The translations under genes and the position numbers were made by a program. The notes beneath the pieces are model-generated. The model did not search any database. It was not told the origin of the DNA and saw nothing but the letters and a program-made list of their open reading frames with translations. From an uncultured SAR324 cluster bacterium (lineage in GTDB: Bacteria > SAR324 > NAC60-12), in the NCBI GenBank assembly GCA_905182865.1, contig CAJJCY010000001.1, forward strand, positions 372,001 to 436,000: a stretch of 64,000 nucleotides of DNA, read 5' to 3'. The stretch's first letter is position 1, and every line of letters starts with the position of its first letter. Below are positions 45,307-55,043 of the stretch, one piece after another.

Positions 45307-45947
45307 ATGATTCTAATATCATTGTAGAAACTACTCCAGTTGGCCCACTGCAGTGTAATTGTACCATTTTAGGTGATCTGGTAAGTCGGAAAGCAATTGT
45401 GGTTGATCCCGGAGGAGATGCTGAAATACTGCTTGAGCGTCTTGTTGAACTGAATCTTCAAGTTGAAAGGATTATTCACACCCATGCGCACCTGGATCAT
45501 TTTCTTGCTTCCGGAAAAATGAAAGAGGCAACCGGAGCAAAATTGGCTTTACACCGTGAAGATTTATTTCTCTGGGATATGTTGGAGGATCAATGTCGAA
45601 TGTTTGGTATTCCTTTTGAGCCTCCTCCGCCTCCAGATCAATGGTTGGAAAACGAAGAAGAGATTAACCTGAATGATATACAGGGCAAAGCACTGCACAC
45701 TCCAGGACATACTCCTGGTTCAATGTGTTTTTTGTTTGAAAGCCAAAAATTACTGATTGCCGGAGATACTCTGTTCCAGGGATCTATCGGAAGAACAGAT
45801 TTGTGGGGAGGTGATTTTAAGAAAATAGAAAAATCGATTCAGGAAAAACTTTATACGCTTGATGAAGAAACTTCTGTTATTACCGGCCACGGAGAGTCAA
45901 CAAGTATCGGTCATGAAATGCGTGCTAATTCTTTTGTTCGAGCCTGA
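45303..45947 (+). CDS. MBL-fold hydrolase, glyoxalase II-like
   Basis: A 214-aa metallo-beta-lactamase-fold protein from the ATG at 45303, which overlaps the topA stop (ATGA). The zinc-binding motifs THAHLDH, HTPGHTPGS, AGDTLFQGSIGRTDL and TGHGES are all present. The size and motif set match the YcbL/type III glyoxalase II group, which hydrolyse thioesters such as S-lactoylglutathione. The real substrate is unknown. Overlapping start with topA suggests translational coupling. Confidence 0.88.
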   Translation: MNDSNIIVETTPVGPLQCNCTILGDLVSRKAIVVDPGGDAEILLERLVELNLQVERIIHTHAHLDHFLASGKMKEATGAKLALHREDLFLWDMLEDQCRMFGIPFEPPPPPDQWLENEEEINLNDIQGKALHTPGHTPGSMCFLFESQKLLIAGDTLFQGSIGRTDLWGGDFKKIEKSIQEKLYTLDEETSVITGHGESTSIGHEMRANSFVRA

Positions 45948-46137
45948 AAAGACCTTACAGTTCCAGTACCTGTGCCTCCCGGTCAAAGCCTCCGGAAGAT
46001 CTTCAACGTAACTAAGTTTGTGACAAGAGTTTTGTTAAAATTCAGTCTTTTGAATTGTCCAGTTGAAGAGGGGTAACAACGGTAAACATAAAAAGTGCAC
46101 ATGTTCAAACTTAAATTTGAAAGGCAGAAACAGTTTG

Positions 46138-46551
46138 CTACAGGTTAAATTTTTCAATCAGCAAATCATCGTATTCATCAGCAATGACTGCAATTTTGGC
46201 AATAATCCACTCAAGTTCTTCTGGGTCCAACCCTTGAACAGGACGGATATAGCTTAATATTAGGTGCTTGTTTCGTATACCAAAACACACCCCTTTTAGT
46301 TTTAAAGTACCATTAAGTTTCAGTAAATATTCGTTAATATCTGCGTTTTGCACATTATACTTAAACAGATTTGATGCAACTATCAATTCGGCATTGTCAT
46401 TTAAGCTCGTAAGGAAAATCTGGACCTTTACAAAACCACTCAATATCCACCACTCCTGACTGCTGATGAACCCTTTTTCCGCTTCTCCACAGTTATGCAT
46501 AAAATCGGTAATCATTGCACTATACTGGTTCAATTCATCTCCATACTCCAA
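46138..46551 (-). CDS. YbjN-like / type III secretion chaperone-like protein
   Basis: A 137-aa soluble protein. The C-terminal half (INEYLLKLNGTLKLKGVCFGIRNKHLILSYIRPVQGLDPEELEWIIAKIAVIADEYDD) resembles YbjN/Tir-chaperone-fold proteins: two helices around a small beta sheet, with the pattern LSYxRPVxGLDxEEL. Such proteins bind partner proteins or act as stress regulators. No partner gene is adjacent. The gene stands alone between the MBL gene and ftsZ, in the opposite direction. The assignment is by pattern only. Confidence 0.6.
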   Translation of the reverse strand: MEYGDELNQYSAMITDFMHNCGEAEKGFISSQEWWILSGFVKVQIFLTSLNDNAELIVASNLFKYNVQNADINEYLLKLNGTLKLKGVCFGIRNKHLILSYIRPVQGLDPEELEWIIAKIAVIADEYDDLLIEKFNL

Positions 46552-46754
46552 AGATTGTTTGGTAAAAATCGTAAAATAACTGGTAAAAATCCACTTTAAT
46601 TCATAAGAGAAATTGGCCTTGACTTGGATGACACTTCAGAGTGTTTAACCATCAACAGAAAAACAAAGGACAAAGAGACTTGTTGTTATCGTTTTTTTTC
46701 GGTGTGATTAGTATTGAATTTTATCCAATTTGGACTTATTAAAATTGCATTAAT

Positions 46755-46898
46755 TTAATCTCCATTTTTTTCTGGGAGATAGTTCAGCAATTGTGCCGCA
46801 AGGCCTGCAAAGAGGAATGTCATTACAGAACCTGGAATAGTTGCTATAAAAATGATCCAGGGAAATAGAAAGAGATAAAATACTTGTTCAGAAAGCAT
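46755..46898 (-). CDS. Small hydrophobic protein (47 aa), unknown
   Basis: ATG at 46898 and TAA at 46757-46755 encode 47 residues: a short polar start (MLSEQ), a long hydrophobic stretch (VFYLFLFPWIIFIATIPGSVMTFLFAG) that could form one or two helices, and the polar end LLNYLPEKNGD. The composition is clearly membrane-like, but no Shine-Dalgarno sequence is evident and I know no family. It fills the otherwise empty region 46552-47117. Confidence 0.4.
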   Translation of the reverse strand: MLSEQVFYLFLFPWIIFIATIPGSVMTFLFAGLAAQLLNYLPEKNGD

Positions 46899-47117
46899 AA
46901 TAGTTTTTTTTAATGAAGCGAATCAAAGCGGTTTTTTAACCATCTCCAATTCTTTGGTTTGCAAATTCAATAATACAGCTATATCATCATTATTTAATCA
47001 ATGCAAGGTTTAGTCAACAATTTTTGCATTTAATGTGTTAATTTAGAAACTCAAACCTGATTTTTTTCTTTCTTCATTGGCAACTAATTTAACTTTAATC
47101 CCCAATTTCTTTTTGAG

Positions 47118-48085
47118 TTGAAATCCATGACAGAAAAACAAACTACGCAATTTTCTCCTGTTCAGGAAGCATTCATCCCAAACATAAAAATAATTGGTGT
47201 CGGCGGTGCTGGAGGGAATGTGGTAACGCAAATGGCGGAAGAAAATCTTGATCAGGTTGAGACCATTATTTGCAACACTGATGTAAAAGCCTTAAAGCGT
47301 AACAAATCACATAAAAAGATAGAGCTAGGCAAAAAACTTACACGTGGGATGGGGGCAGGAGCACGTCCTGAAGTTGGTGAAGGTGCTGCGGAAGAGAGTC
47401 TTGCAGAATTAAGTGAAGCTGTGAACGAGTTAGATATAGTTTTTATTGCAGCTGGAATGGGCGGTGGAACTGGAACCGGTGCTGCCCCAGTTATAGCACA
47501 AGCAGCTAGAGACATGGGTATTTTAACTGTAGGAATTATTACTGTTCCTTTTACATTTGAGGGAAGAAAAAGAAGAACTCAGGCAGAAGAGGGTATTGAG
47601 AAAATGAGACTTTACTGGTCATACCAAACGACAAACTTCTTGATGCCAGTACTCAAAGTACGAGTTTCCTGGAAGCTTTTCACATGGTTGATATGGTGTT
47701 GATCAATGCTATCAGAGGGATTACTCTTTTGCTCAGCGGAGTCGGTGACATTAATGTCGATTTTGCTGATGTGGAAACCATAATGAAAGGGATGGGTAAG
47801 GCAGTCATTGGTCGAGGAGTGGCAAAAGGTAAGGACAGAGCATTGAATGCTGTAGAGGACGCATTACATGGTTCTCTAATGGAAGATACAGACATCCGTG
47901 GAGCAAAAGGGATTTTGGTTCATGTGAGTGGCCCAAAAGATACCAGTGCTTTTGAAATTCAGGAAGCAATGTCACTCATTGAGGATATGGCTGATGAAGA
48001 CGTTGAGTTAATCTGGGGGGCATCTTTCTCTGATGAAGCAAGAGATGAAGTTTCCATGACAGTGATTGCCACAGGATTGTCCTGA
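47118..48085 (+). CDS. ftsZ: Cell division protein FtsZ, frameshifted and lacking the C-terminal tail
   Basis: FtsZ forms the cytokinetic Z ring. The GTPase core is present: IKIIGVGGAGGNVV, ICNTDVKAL, GMGGGTGTGAAPVIAQAARDMG (tubulin signature GGGTGTG), GIITVPFTFEGRKRRTQAEEGIEKM. The frame then breaks at about 47603-47605: TLLVIPNDKLLDASTQSTSFLEAFHMVD resumes after a gap about 13 nt short. The C-terminal domain runs to VSMTVIATGLS and then stops. No linker or conserved C-terminal peptide (for FtsA or ZipA binding) follows. The neighbours are not the usual dcw cluster. Start could be 47118 or the next ATG at 47127. Confidence 0.93.
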
Positions 48086-48128
48086 TTTGAATCCTTTGCG
48101 CCTTTTTCCTCATTACTGAAGATTGAAA

Positions 48129-48830
48129 ATGAGTGGAAGCCAATTAAAGCTTTATCAGACAGACAACGGTCCTTGTCCTTATCGAGATAATTATACTTGG
48201 CACAATATCTCTTTCCAGACCAGTGAGATTTCTGCAGACGGTTACACTTCGCTGTTGAATCAGGGGTTTCGCCGGAGCGGTCTTTCCATTTATCATCCCG
48301 TTTGTTCCGGTTGCCAGTCCTGCATACCAATTCGGATCGATGTACAGAAATTTTCTCAAGGAAAAGGGCAACGCCGCACGTGGCGAAAAAACAAGGATGT
48401 TCGTGTTGAGCATCATCCAGTTGGATTTAACCAGGAAGATTTTAATCTTTACCAGCGTTATCAGATAGATTGGCACGATACCAAGTATCCAGTTGAGGAA
48501 AGTGAGTACTTTGATTTTTTGATTGAAACACCTGTACCAACCGAAATCCTGCGTTATTATTTAGGAACTGAGCTCATCGGTGTGGGATGGCTGGATTGTT
48601 TACCGGAATTAATAAGTTCAGTTTATTTTGTTTTTGATCCGGAATTTGAATCAAGGAGGTTGGGAATATTTTCTCTCTTGTATGAAATTCAATATGCTCG
48701 CTTTCTTGGTATTCGCTGGTTATATTTGGGATATTGGGTAGAAAGTTCTCACAAAATGAATTACAAGTCAGATTTTCAGCCAGCCCAAATTTTGAGGGAT
48801 TCCCGCTGGATACCTTTTAAAAATCAGTAA
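48129..48830 (+). CDS. bpt: Aspartate/glutamate leucyltransferase
   Basis: Bpt transfers leucine from Leu-tRNA to N-terminal Asp or Glu, marking proteins for ClpAP by the N-degron pathway. The 233-aa product has the N-terminal CPYRDNYTWHNISF, the conserved Cys motif GFRRSGLSIYHPVCSGCQSCIPIRI, and LIGVGWLDCLPELISSVYFVFDPEFESRRLGIFSLLYEI plus LYLGYWVESSHKMNYKSDF. ATG 48129 is preferred to the TTG at 48123. The gene follows ftsZ by 43 bp. Confidence 0.92.
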   Translation: MSGSQLKLYQTDNGPCPYRDNYTWHNISFQTSEISADGYTSLLNQGFRRSGLSIYHPVCSGCQSCIPIRIDVQKFSQGKGQRRTWRKNKDVRVEHHPVGFNQEDFNLYQRYQIDWHDTKYPVEESEYFDFLIETPVPTEILRYYLGTELIGVGWLDCLPELISSVYFVFDPEFESRRLGIFSLLYEIQYARFLGIRWLYLGYWVESSHKMNYKSDFQPAQILRDSRWIPFKNQ

Positions 48831-48860
48831 AAATAAAACTCTCCTGTTCCAGTGAAAACC

Positions 48861-49349
48861 ATGCCTGATTCCAAGAATGAATTTACACACCTATCCGTAA
48901 ATGATCAACCAAGGATGGTTGATATTTCCGAAAAATCTGTGACTGAACGTAAAGCCGTTGCAGTTGCACGCGTGCATTTAGGAGCAGAACTCGCGGCACT
49001 TCTTAAAGATACCGGAAGTACAAAAAAAGGTCCGGTTCTGCAAACAGCTATCATTGGAGGAATACAGGGAGCAAAGCGGACCTCAGAACTTATTCCAATG
49101 TGTCACCCTTTGCCGCTTTCCGGAGTAAATGTGGACATTGAACTAAAGGGTGAGTATGCTTTTATTCAGGCTACTGCCAAAACTACAGGACGTACCGGAG
49201 TGGAAATGGAAGCCCTGACAGGGGCTTCCATTTCAGCTTTGACCTTATACGATATGTGTAAATCAGTTACCAAAAGTATGGAGATAGAGTCTGTTTATTT
49301 AGTAGAAAAAACAGGGGGAAAGTCCGGGAATTACCGAAAAAAGGATTAA
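48861..49349 (+). CDS. moaC: Cyclic pyranopterin monophosphate synthase
   Basis: MoaC works with MoaA in the first step of molybdenum cofactor synthesis. The 162-aa product shows the family motifs FTHLSVNDQPRMVDISEKSVTERKAVA, GGIQGAKRTSELIPMCHPLPLSGVNVDI and GRTGVEMEALTGASISALTLYDMCKSV. Start is taken as ATG 48861; a GTG at 48852 is also in frame. Other moa genes are not in the window. It converges on cyaY. Confidence 0.95.
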   Translation: MPDSKNEFTHLSVNDQPRMVDISEKSVTERKAVAVARVHLGAELAALLKDTGSTKKGPVLQTAIIGGIQGAKRTSELIPMCHPLPLSGVNVDIELKGEYAFIQATAKTTGRTGVEMEALTGASISALTLYDMCKSVTKSMEIESVYLVEKTGGKSGNYRKKD

Positions 49350-49382
49350 ATGTTTATAGAAAAAAACTTTCACTTTTTCGTA

Positions 49383-49706
49383 CTATTCAAAAGAAACTGA
49401 TGTCCCCAGGTTTTCTGATAATAATTTAGCTAAACATTGGTAGAATTCTTCTTGTTCTGCATTAGCAAACCAGATATCTTTTTCTTGCAGAAACTGAAAA
49501 TGCCAGCCTCTTGAATTCCCGGCCAGCCAGATTTCCTTGATTGCACGCTGGGTATTGATCACAATTTTTTCACTGTTATTTTCAAATGTGACCATTAGCT
49601 TATCCGGTGTTGGGTCATAGTCAATTTCGTCCTCAAATTCGTCAAGCTTCTCTTCGACCCTCATGAACAATTCAGAAACTCGCACAAAATATTCTTTATT
49701 TTCCAT
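49383..49706 (-). CDS. cyaY: Iron donor protein CyaY (frataxin)
   Basis: A 107-aa frataxin homologue, the iron-binding regulator of iron-sulfur cluster assembly. Characteristic features: acidic helix FMRVEEKLDEFEDEIDYD, the beta-sheet block LMVTFENNSEKIVINTQRAIKEIWLAGNSRGWHFQF, and the end TSVSFE. The length equals that of E. coli CyaY. Its presence points to a proteobacterial origin. It converges with moaC, with 33 bp between stops. Confidence 0.93.
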   Translation of the reverse strand: MENKEYFVRVSELFMRVEEKLDEFEDEIDYDPTPDKLMVTFENNSEKIVINTQRAIKEIWLAGNSRGWHFQFLQEKDIWFANAEQEEFYQCLAKLLSENLGTSVSFE

Positions 49707-50125
49707 GGATTACTATTAGTAGTTGGTTGATGTTAAGTATAAATCAAAGCCAAATATAAGAGAGATAGTATTCATATACCTTTCCTCCTTTTTTTAAAAT
49801 GCCCGCAAAGGATCTCATATTTCACAAGAAACAATGTCAGCACCTGAAGATAAGGTTCATGAAAGTCCTCTTGTAAGCGGTTCTGAGACCTTCAATTTCG
49901 ATTTTGCAAAATGTCACGTCAACGCCAAATTCAGGCACTTATAATTTGGGTTACACCTTCAGTTGATTTAACAAAAAATAATGAGTACAAACTATCGTAA
50001 TAGGGGTGCCTTGATAGTCAATACAAAAACGCCTTTTTTCAAGTTGCGTTTTTTTGTAAATATTCTCAAAATGAAATGTATTAAGGCTGAAAACCTTCAA
50101 CTGTAACTAACAAGAGAAATTAATA
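49707..50125. other. Intergenic region between cyaY and the M16 peptidase
   Basis: 419 bp. A 36-codon plus-strand frame (49834-49944, MSAPEDKVHESPLVSG) lacks a ribosome binding site and any similarity and is not called. An AAAAACGC/GCGTTTTT hairpin at 50025-50053 followed by TT could act as a terminator in either direction, so an untranslated transcript here is possible. Confidence 0.4.
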
Positions 50126-53100
50126 ATGCGCAAAATTCTAACTCTATTTATGGTAATTTGTTTTTTAGCTGGAGCCTCTATTTCAGTTTGGGGTGGAGGA
50201 CTGAACAATACTGACCCTCGTTATCCTCAACGTCAATACCGGCGCTTTCTGCTTCCCAATCAAATGAAAGTAATGTTGATTATGTGATGATGACTATTGA
50301 ACAAATTCTCAGACAAAAGCAGCTTTCATGATCCATCAGAACGGTTAGGAGTAGCACATTTTCTGGAACACATGCTTTTTTTAGGAACTGAGAAATATCC
50401 TGATGAGGGAAGCTATCAGGAATTTGTTTCAACACATGATGGTTTCAGTAATGCCTATACTGCGAATGACCGTACAAACTATCACTTTGAGGTGGATCCG
50501 GATTATTTTGAAGAAGGCCTGGATCGTTTCTCACAATTTTTTCTGGCCCCACTGTTTAATCCCGGATTAGTGGAACGTGAAATGAAAGCGATTGATTCTG
50601 AACACTCCAAAAACATCCCAAATGACTTTCGCAGAATATTTCAGGTAAAACGTAAAGCCTTTGAAAAAGGTCACCCTGCCAGGCATTTTGCTACCGGAAC
50701 ACTGAAAACACTGGCTGGGGTAAGCAGAAAAGAGTTGCTGTATTTTTACCAAAAGCATTATTCAAGTAATCAAATGATGCTGGCCGTGGCAGGCCCCCAG
50801 GATTTAGACACTTTACAGTCATGGGTCGTTCCACGTTTTGTTTCGGTGAAAAACCATAACTTGCAGGAAATTCGGGTTTCTGCAAAATATATGAAGCGCG
50901 ACCCCCGTTTTCGCTTGATGCGTATTAAAACCATCAAAGATTCACGCTCGCTGACATTGATGTTTCCATTGTCACGTACACTTCATTACTACAAAAGTCA
51001 GCCCCTCGGTATACTGGGTTTTCTGTTGGGACATGAAGGCAAAGGTAGTTTGCTTTCCCAGTTAAAACGAGAAAACCTGGCGGCCGGATTGTCTGCCGGA
51101 GGAGGAGATTCCAATAAATCATTTTCGAGTTTTGATGTTAAAATTCAGCTTACACCAAAAGGTCTCCGGAACTACACAAAAGTCATCCGGCGTGTTTTTC
51201 AGTATTTGCGCCTGTTGCGGGAAACGGGTTTGCCACGTTACATTTATGAAGAGGTGAAACTTATGTCCGAGATAGATTACAAGTTTGCCGAAAAGCCTGA
51301 GGGGACCTCCCTTGTCAATGAATTTTCCACGCTGATGATGTATTACCCTATGCGTAAGTTGGAAGTTGATCCTTACATTATTACTGAATTCAAACCACGC
51401 ATTTTTGACAGTTTGCTTTACAGCTTGACTCCAGAAAATATGCTGGCCATTTTGGCTGCGAGGGATGTCAAGACAACTGAAAAAGAAGAGTATTATGGTG
51501 TTGAGTACTCACTGACATACAGTAATCCAAAATGGGTTAAAAATTGGCGTAACTCAAAAAAACTTTCTGCATTGAAGCTTCCTGAACCAAATCCGTTCTT
51601 GCCGGAAAACCTTGAAGTATTACCTTTTGAGGGCACCGTACAGCTTACTCACCAATCACTTGTGGGACTGCAGCAGGATGGACTTAGTTCCGAAGTTCTG
51701 AAACGTTTAACACCCTTGCAGGGAAAGCTGTGGAAGTCGTTGGATGAATTATTGACTTCAGCAGAATTTAAGTCGGAAACAGATTTAGCGACTTTTCGTG
51801 AACTTTTGGGTAAACACGCATTGGGGAACCCGGAAACAATACAGGATGATGAGTTTGGAAAAATTTGGTTTCAGCAGGATTTTCGTTTCGAAACTCCAAA
51901 AGCACATTTGATGTTCCAGATTCATTCTGCGCATGTTTATTCATCACCGCGAAATGCAGTTTTGTCACAACTTTATACGGATGCAGTACGTGAAGGGCTT
52001 AATGAATTTGGTTATCCTGTAAGTCTGGCAGGTTTAGAATATGGAATCAATGTAGACAAAAAAGGAATAAATCTCACTTTCAGTGGTTATTCAGACAGGA
52101 TTCAGGAATTGGTAAAAAAAGTTGCGGGCCGTTTGAAAACAATCACAATAGATAAAAAAACGTTTAACACTCTCAAGGAGTCTCGTCTGCGCCGCTACCA
52201 GAATTTCCATTTTCAGCAGCCTTATCAACAGGCTTTTTATTTTAGGAGTATACTGCTGGAAGGCAAAAAGTTTTCGATTATGGATTATGAAAAAGAAATA
52301 AAAAAAATACACGTGTTGCAGTAAATAAATTTGCAAAAAAAATATATGACCGCCTTTTTATAGAAGGCTTCGCTTTGACGACAACTTTCTGACCTTGATG
52401 CGTGAAGCTGCTAAAGTTCTTCGTGAAAAACTGGGCGGAAAAATTTTACCGGAAGTTAATCGATTTCTGGGAAGTGTCCGTCAATTGCCTCAAGGAAAAT
52501 CCCATACCTTCACTCGTAAAATGCAGGTTGGAAATTCAGCTTTGGTGACAGATGTTCAGGTTGGACAGCGTAGTCCAAAACTACAGGCGGCATTGATGGT
52601 GATTGACAATTTAATGCAGCCGCAGTTTTATAATGAATTACGTACCAGTCAGCAGTTGGGTTACATAGTCAATTCTGGAATGACTGTTCTTAAAAAAACA
52701 TTGGGGTTGATCTTTATCATACAGTCAGGAGAATACAATACTGAAACGTTGGAGCAAAGGATGGAGGCTTTCCTTGAAAAGTTCTATAGTTCATTAAAAA
52801 ATCTCACCGATCAAGAACTAAACAAAATTAAAAAATCTGTTCTCCACAGTAAATTACAAAAGAGCACATCTGTAACAGGTGAAGCTGGTCGACTCTTTAC
52901 GATTGCCTTTGATCTAGATGCTGAATTTGATAGAAACAGCAGGGGCATTAAAGCCTTGGAAAAACTCACGCTGGAAGACATTCAAAATGTTGTGAGCAGT
53001 TATTTGCTGCCTTCAAAACAGCGTAAGCTGATTCTGAGAATGTCCGGAAAAGACCATGAATCTGGTGAATTTTCCGGTGAAATGATTTCGTCAATTGCTA

Positions 53101-53144
53101 AATTTAAAGATCAATATGCATGTCCGCAAAGTTGCCTGCCTTGA
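50126..53144 (+). CDS. Periplasmic M16 zinc metallopeptidase (pitrilysin-like), disrupted
   Basis: From ATG 50126 a signal peptide (MRKILTLFMVICFLAGASISVWG) leads to RRFLLPNQMKVMLI, then the frame stops. The next frame, opening near 50297, continues with FHDPSERLGVAHFLEHMLFLGTEKYP, which holds the zinc site HxxEH, and NAYTANDRTNYHFEV, with the downstream glutamate in DSEHSKN. The C-terminal half of the double-lobed peptidase follows. Between the first two pieces the usual block before the zinc site is about 25-30 nt short. Two further shifts lie at about 52305-52313 (A8 run) and 52370-52378. A final 250-aa piece (52395-53144) ends the gene. Corrected length is about 1000 aa. Confidence 0.85.
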
Positions 53145-53348
53145 TTTATGTCTTTTGAACGAAGAGGAAAAATAGAAATTCTCGGAAATCAAAAACTGAA
53201 TTAGAAGTACGAATTTTACCAAACCGGATTAGCTTAACTTTTGTCGAGAAGGAGGAATAGAAAAATAGAGCAAGAATTGTGGTATGAACTTTGCGAGTGA
53301 TATTAGGCAAGAGACGTGTTACAGTCACAACAATTACAAAACTGAGAA

Positions 53349-53666
53349 ATGAGTACTGAAAACGGAGTTCGCCTTCAAGTGGATCAGCAGAAGCGTATAG
53401 GTGTTTCTGAGGTTATTACTATGCTGAAAGGTTTACGTAGTGAAGCGGTTATCAAAATAGTCCGTACTTCTGATGCAAAAGGGAAAGCTGATACTCTAAA
53501 TTTCGGAAATGATGATGGAAAAGATGGCAGTGAAAATTCCACACATTTATTTAATCAGTTGTCTTCAGTAAAAGGTAAAACAGAATTGCCTCAAATTCGT
53601 GAACTTAACGAAATTGCAGCTCTCCTTAGAAGCATGGACGACCAGCAAAACCAGCTTGGTTCCTAA
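53349..53666 (+). CDS. Hypothetical protein (105 aa)
   Basis: A small soluble protein, not recognised. The N-terminal half (GVSEVITMLKGLRSEAVIKIVRTSDA) is predicted helix-strand, followed by a charged, glycine-rich loop (NFGNDDGKDGSENSTHLF) and a C-terminal helix (LPQIRELNEIAALLRSMDDQQ). It overlaps the end of the convergent DNA-binding gene by 4 bp. Confidence 0.55.
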   Translation: MSTENGVRLQVDQQKRIGVSEVITMLKGLRSEAVIKIVRTSDAKGKADTLNFGNDDGKDGSENSTHLFNQLSSVKGKTELPQIRELNEIAALLRSMDDQQNQLGS

Positions 53667-54268
53667 ATAATGTTTAATGATTTAAGCCGTTTCCTGTAAG
53701 AACTCACAGCATTTTCAGGGATATCCAAACCGGCTTCTTTCGCAATCCCACAAAGTTTTTTAGCAGCAGCAGCAGGTTGTTCTCGAAGTAGTTCAAACAA
53801 ATAACTTAGAGTTTCTGTATCGAGTTGTCGATGTACAGGTTCTTTCAGTTCTTCAATTGCATCACGGCTAACGTTATAAGCTTGAGCAATATCCTGCCAA
53901 ACCTGTTCTTCCAGCAATTCCCTAATTTCCTGTTGTTCAACAAGACTGATTTGTTCAAGTATTCTGGGAGGTGTTATTCCACGCAGTTTACACCAACGGC
54001 GCAATGTGTTTTCAGTAACTCCAGCTTCCCCCCCTATATCTTCTACAGTTTCACCTGCTTCAATTCTTCCAACCAGAATTTCCCGTTCGCCTTCAGAAAA
54101 ACGTCTGCTCTTAACGGTTTTTGTTTGCAGCTGATCAGCCCCAATTATTTTTGCTATGGCTTTTACAACCATTAATTTGATTCCAAATTTTTCGGCCACT
54201 TCATCATCTTTATCTGATTGTCTCTCTATGTATCCTTCTTCTTTAATTTGATCAGGGGATGAGCCCAT
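53663..54268 (-). CDS. Helix-turn-helix DNA-binding protein
   Basis: A 201-aa protein with at least two helix-turn-helix segments: the first, KLMVVKAIAKIIGADQL, is uncertain; the clearest is RFSEGEREILVGRIEAGETVEDIGGEAGVTENTLRRWCKLRGI, similar to transposase- or Homeodomain-like HTH; a further helical pair is VWQDIAQAYNVSRDAIEEL. It ends with a basic helix (NAVSSYRKRLKSL). No catalytic domain is present, so it is more likely a regulator or nucleoid protein than a transposase. Two TCAAGA/TCTTGA inverted repeats lie in its upstream region. Confidence 0.6.
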   Translation of the reverse strand: MGSSPDQIKEEGYIERQSDKDDEVAEKFGIKLMVVKAIAKIIGADQLQTKTVKSRRFSEGEREILVGRIEAGETVEDIGGEAGVTENTLRRWCKLRGITPPRILEQISLVEQQEIRELLEEQVWQDIAQAYNVSRDAIEELKEPVHRQLDTETLSYLFELLREQPAAAAKKLCGIAKEAGLDIPENAVSSYRKRLKSLNII

Positions 54269-54348
54269 GGTAAATACTGCTGAGAGTTTTACTAAAATTA
54301 ATCATTGTTTAATTTATTCAATTTAAAAGGCTCCTTTTTGCTAACATG

Positions 54349-54365
54349 GTCAAGACATTCTTGAC
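54349..54365. promoter_or_regulatory. Palindromic operator candidate in divergent promoter region
   Basis: GTCAAGA-CAT-TCTTGAC, a 17-bp inverted repeat 80 bp upstream of the HTH gene and 140 bp upstream of the TerB-like gene. A related copy, TCAAGA...TCTTGA, is at 54457-54478; both contain ACATTCTTGA. Repetition in a divergent region near an HTH gene suggests autoregulation. Confidence 0.4.
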
Positions 54366-54456
54366 AAGATGCTTGGCCTTTGCGATGCTGAGTAACAGCA
54401 TTTAAGTCTAGTTTTTGGGGCGTTAATGTTTTTTGGAAGGTGTAAATTACGTTGAT

Positions 54457-54478
54457 TCAAGATGAATAACATTCTTGA
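54457..54478. promoter_or_regulatory. Second copy of the TCAAGA/TCTTGA inverted repeat
   Basis: TCAAGA and TCTTGA are separated by 10 bases, 31 bp before the TerB-like start codon. It shares the sequence ACATTCTTGA with the copy at 54349-54365. Confidence 0.35.
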
Positions 54479-54508
54479 TAAACTAATCTGTTTCATGGAG
54501 ATGTGACT

Positions 54509-54997
54509 ATGGAGGGAAGAATTAAATCAATCGCAGAATTTCGGTTAATTCCGGAATATTTAACAAATATCAGTGATGAAGGGAAAAATTGGCTGGCTCG
54601 GGCAATTGTAAATATTTTGATTGTGGACAAGCAGCTAGCCCCAGAGGAAAAAGGTTTTTTCAAAGATGCGATAATGATGGTCGAGAGCGAAAAGGTTCGA
54701 AGCGAACTGATCGAGTCAATCAAAAACCGTGAAACTGTGGAATTAGGCGAATTACTTAGTGATCGAGATTATGCGGGACATTTTTTCTTCTTTCTGGGAA
54801 TGGTAATTGCCGCGGATGGAAAGATAAAAACATCCGAAGTAAAAATGCTCACTTCCATTTGCGGAAAACTAGGCTTTCCGTCTGAGACAGCAAAAACGGT
54901 CTTAAGTTGGGTTTCAAACATGATAAAACTCAACAATGAGAAGAATAAGCTGACTGTAGTTATGAGTGAAATAAAACCTGTATTCGTTTTAAAGTAA
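54509..54997 (+). CDS. TerB-like protein
   Basis: A 162-aa helical protein with a TerB/tellurite-resistance-like core: two similar halves, each with an acidic loop. The second half, MVIAADGKIKTSEVKMLTSICGKLGF, matches the TerB pattern (AADGxIxxxE) that may bind metal. TerB-domain proteins are found with phage, stress or membrane-associated systems; the role here is unknown. ATG 54509 is preferred over the GTG at 54503 because GGAG at 54497 has proper spacing only to the ATG. It diverges from the HTH gene. Confidence 0.65.
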   Translation: MEGRIKSIAEFRLIPEYLTNISDEGKNWLARAIVNILIVDKQLAPEEKGFFKDAIMMVESEKVRSELIESIKNRETVELGELLSDRDYAGHFFFFLGMVIAADGKIKTSEVKMLTSICGKLGFPSETAKTVLSWVSNMIKLNNEKNKLTVVMSEIKPVFVLK

Positions 54998-55043
54998 GTA
55001 TCTCTGAAAATATTTTTAATTATTAATTTAACCTTATTGTTGA

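Noticed and set aside
49834-49944. 36-codon frame MSAPEDKVHESPLVSG
   Set aside because: Too short, no ribosome binding site, no homology; could be chance.
53663-54268. HTH protein as an IS transposase
   Set aside because: It has HTH segments but no DDE or other catalytic domain, no inverted repeats or target duplications flank it, so a mobile element is not supported.
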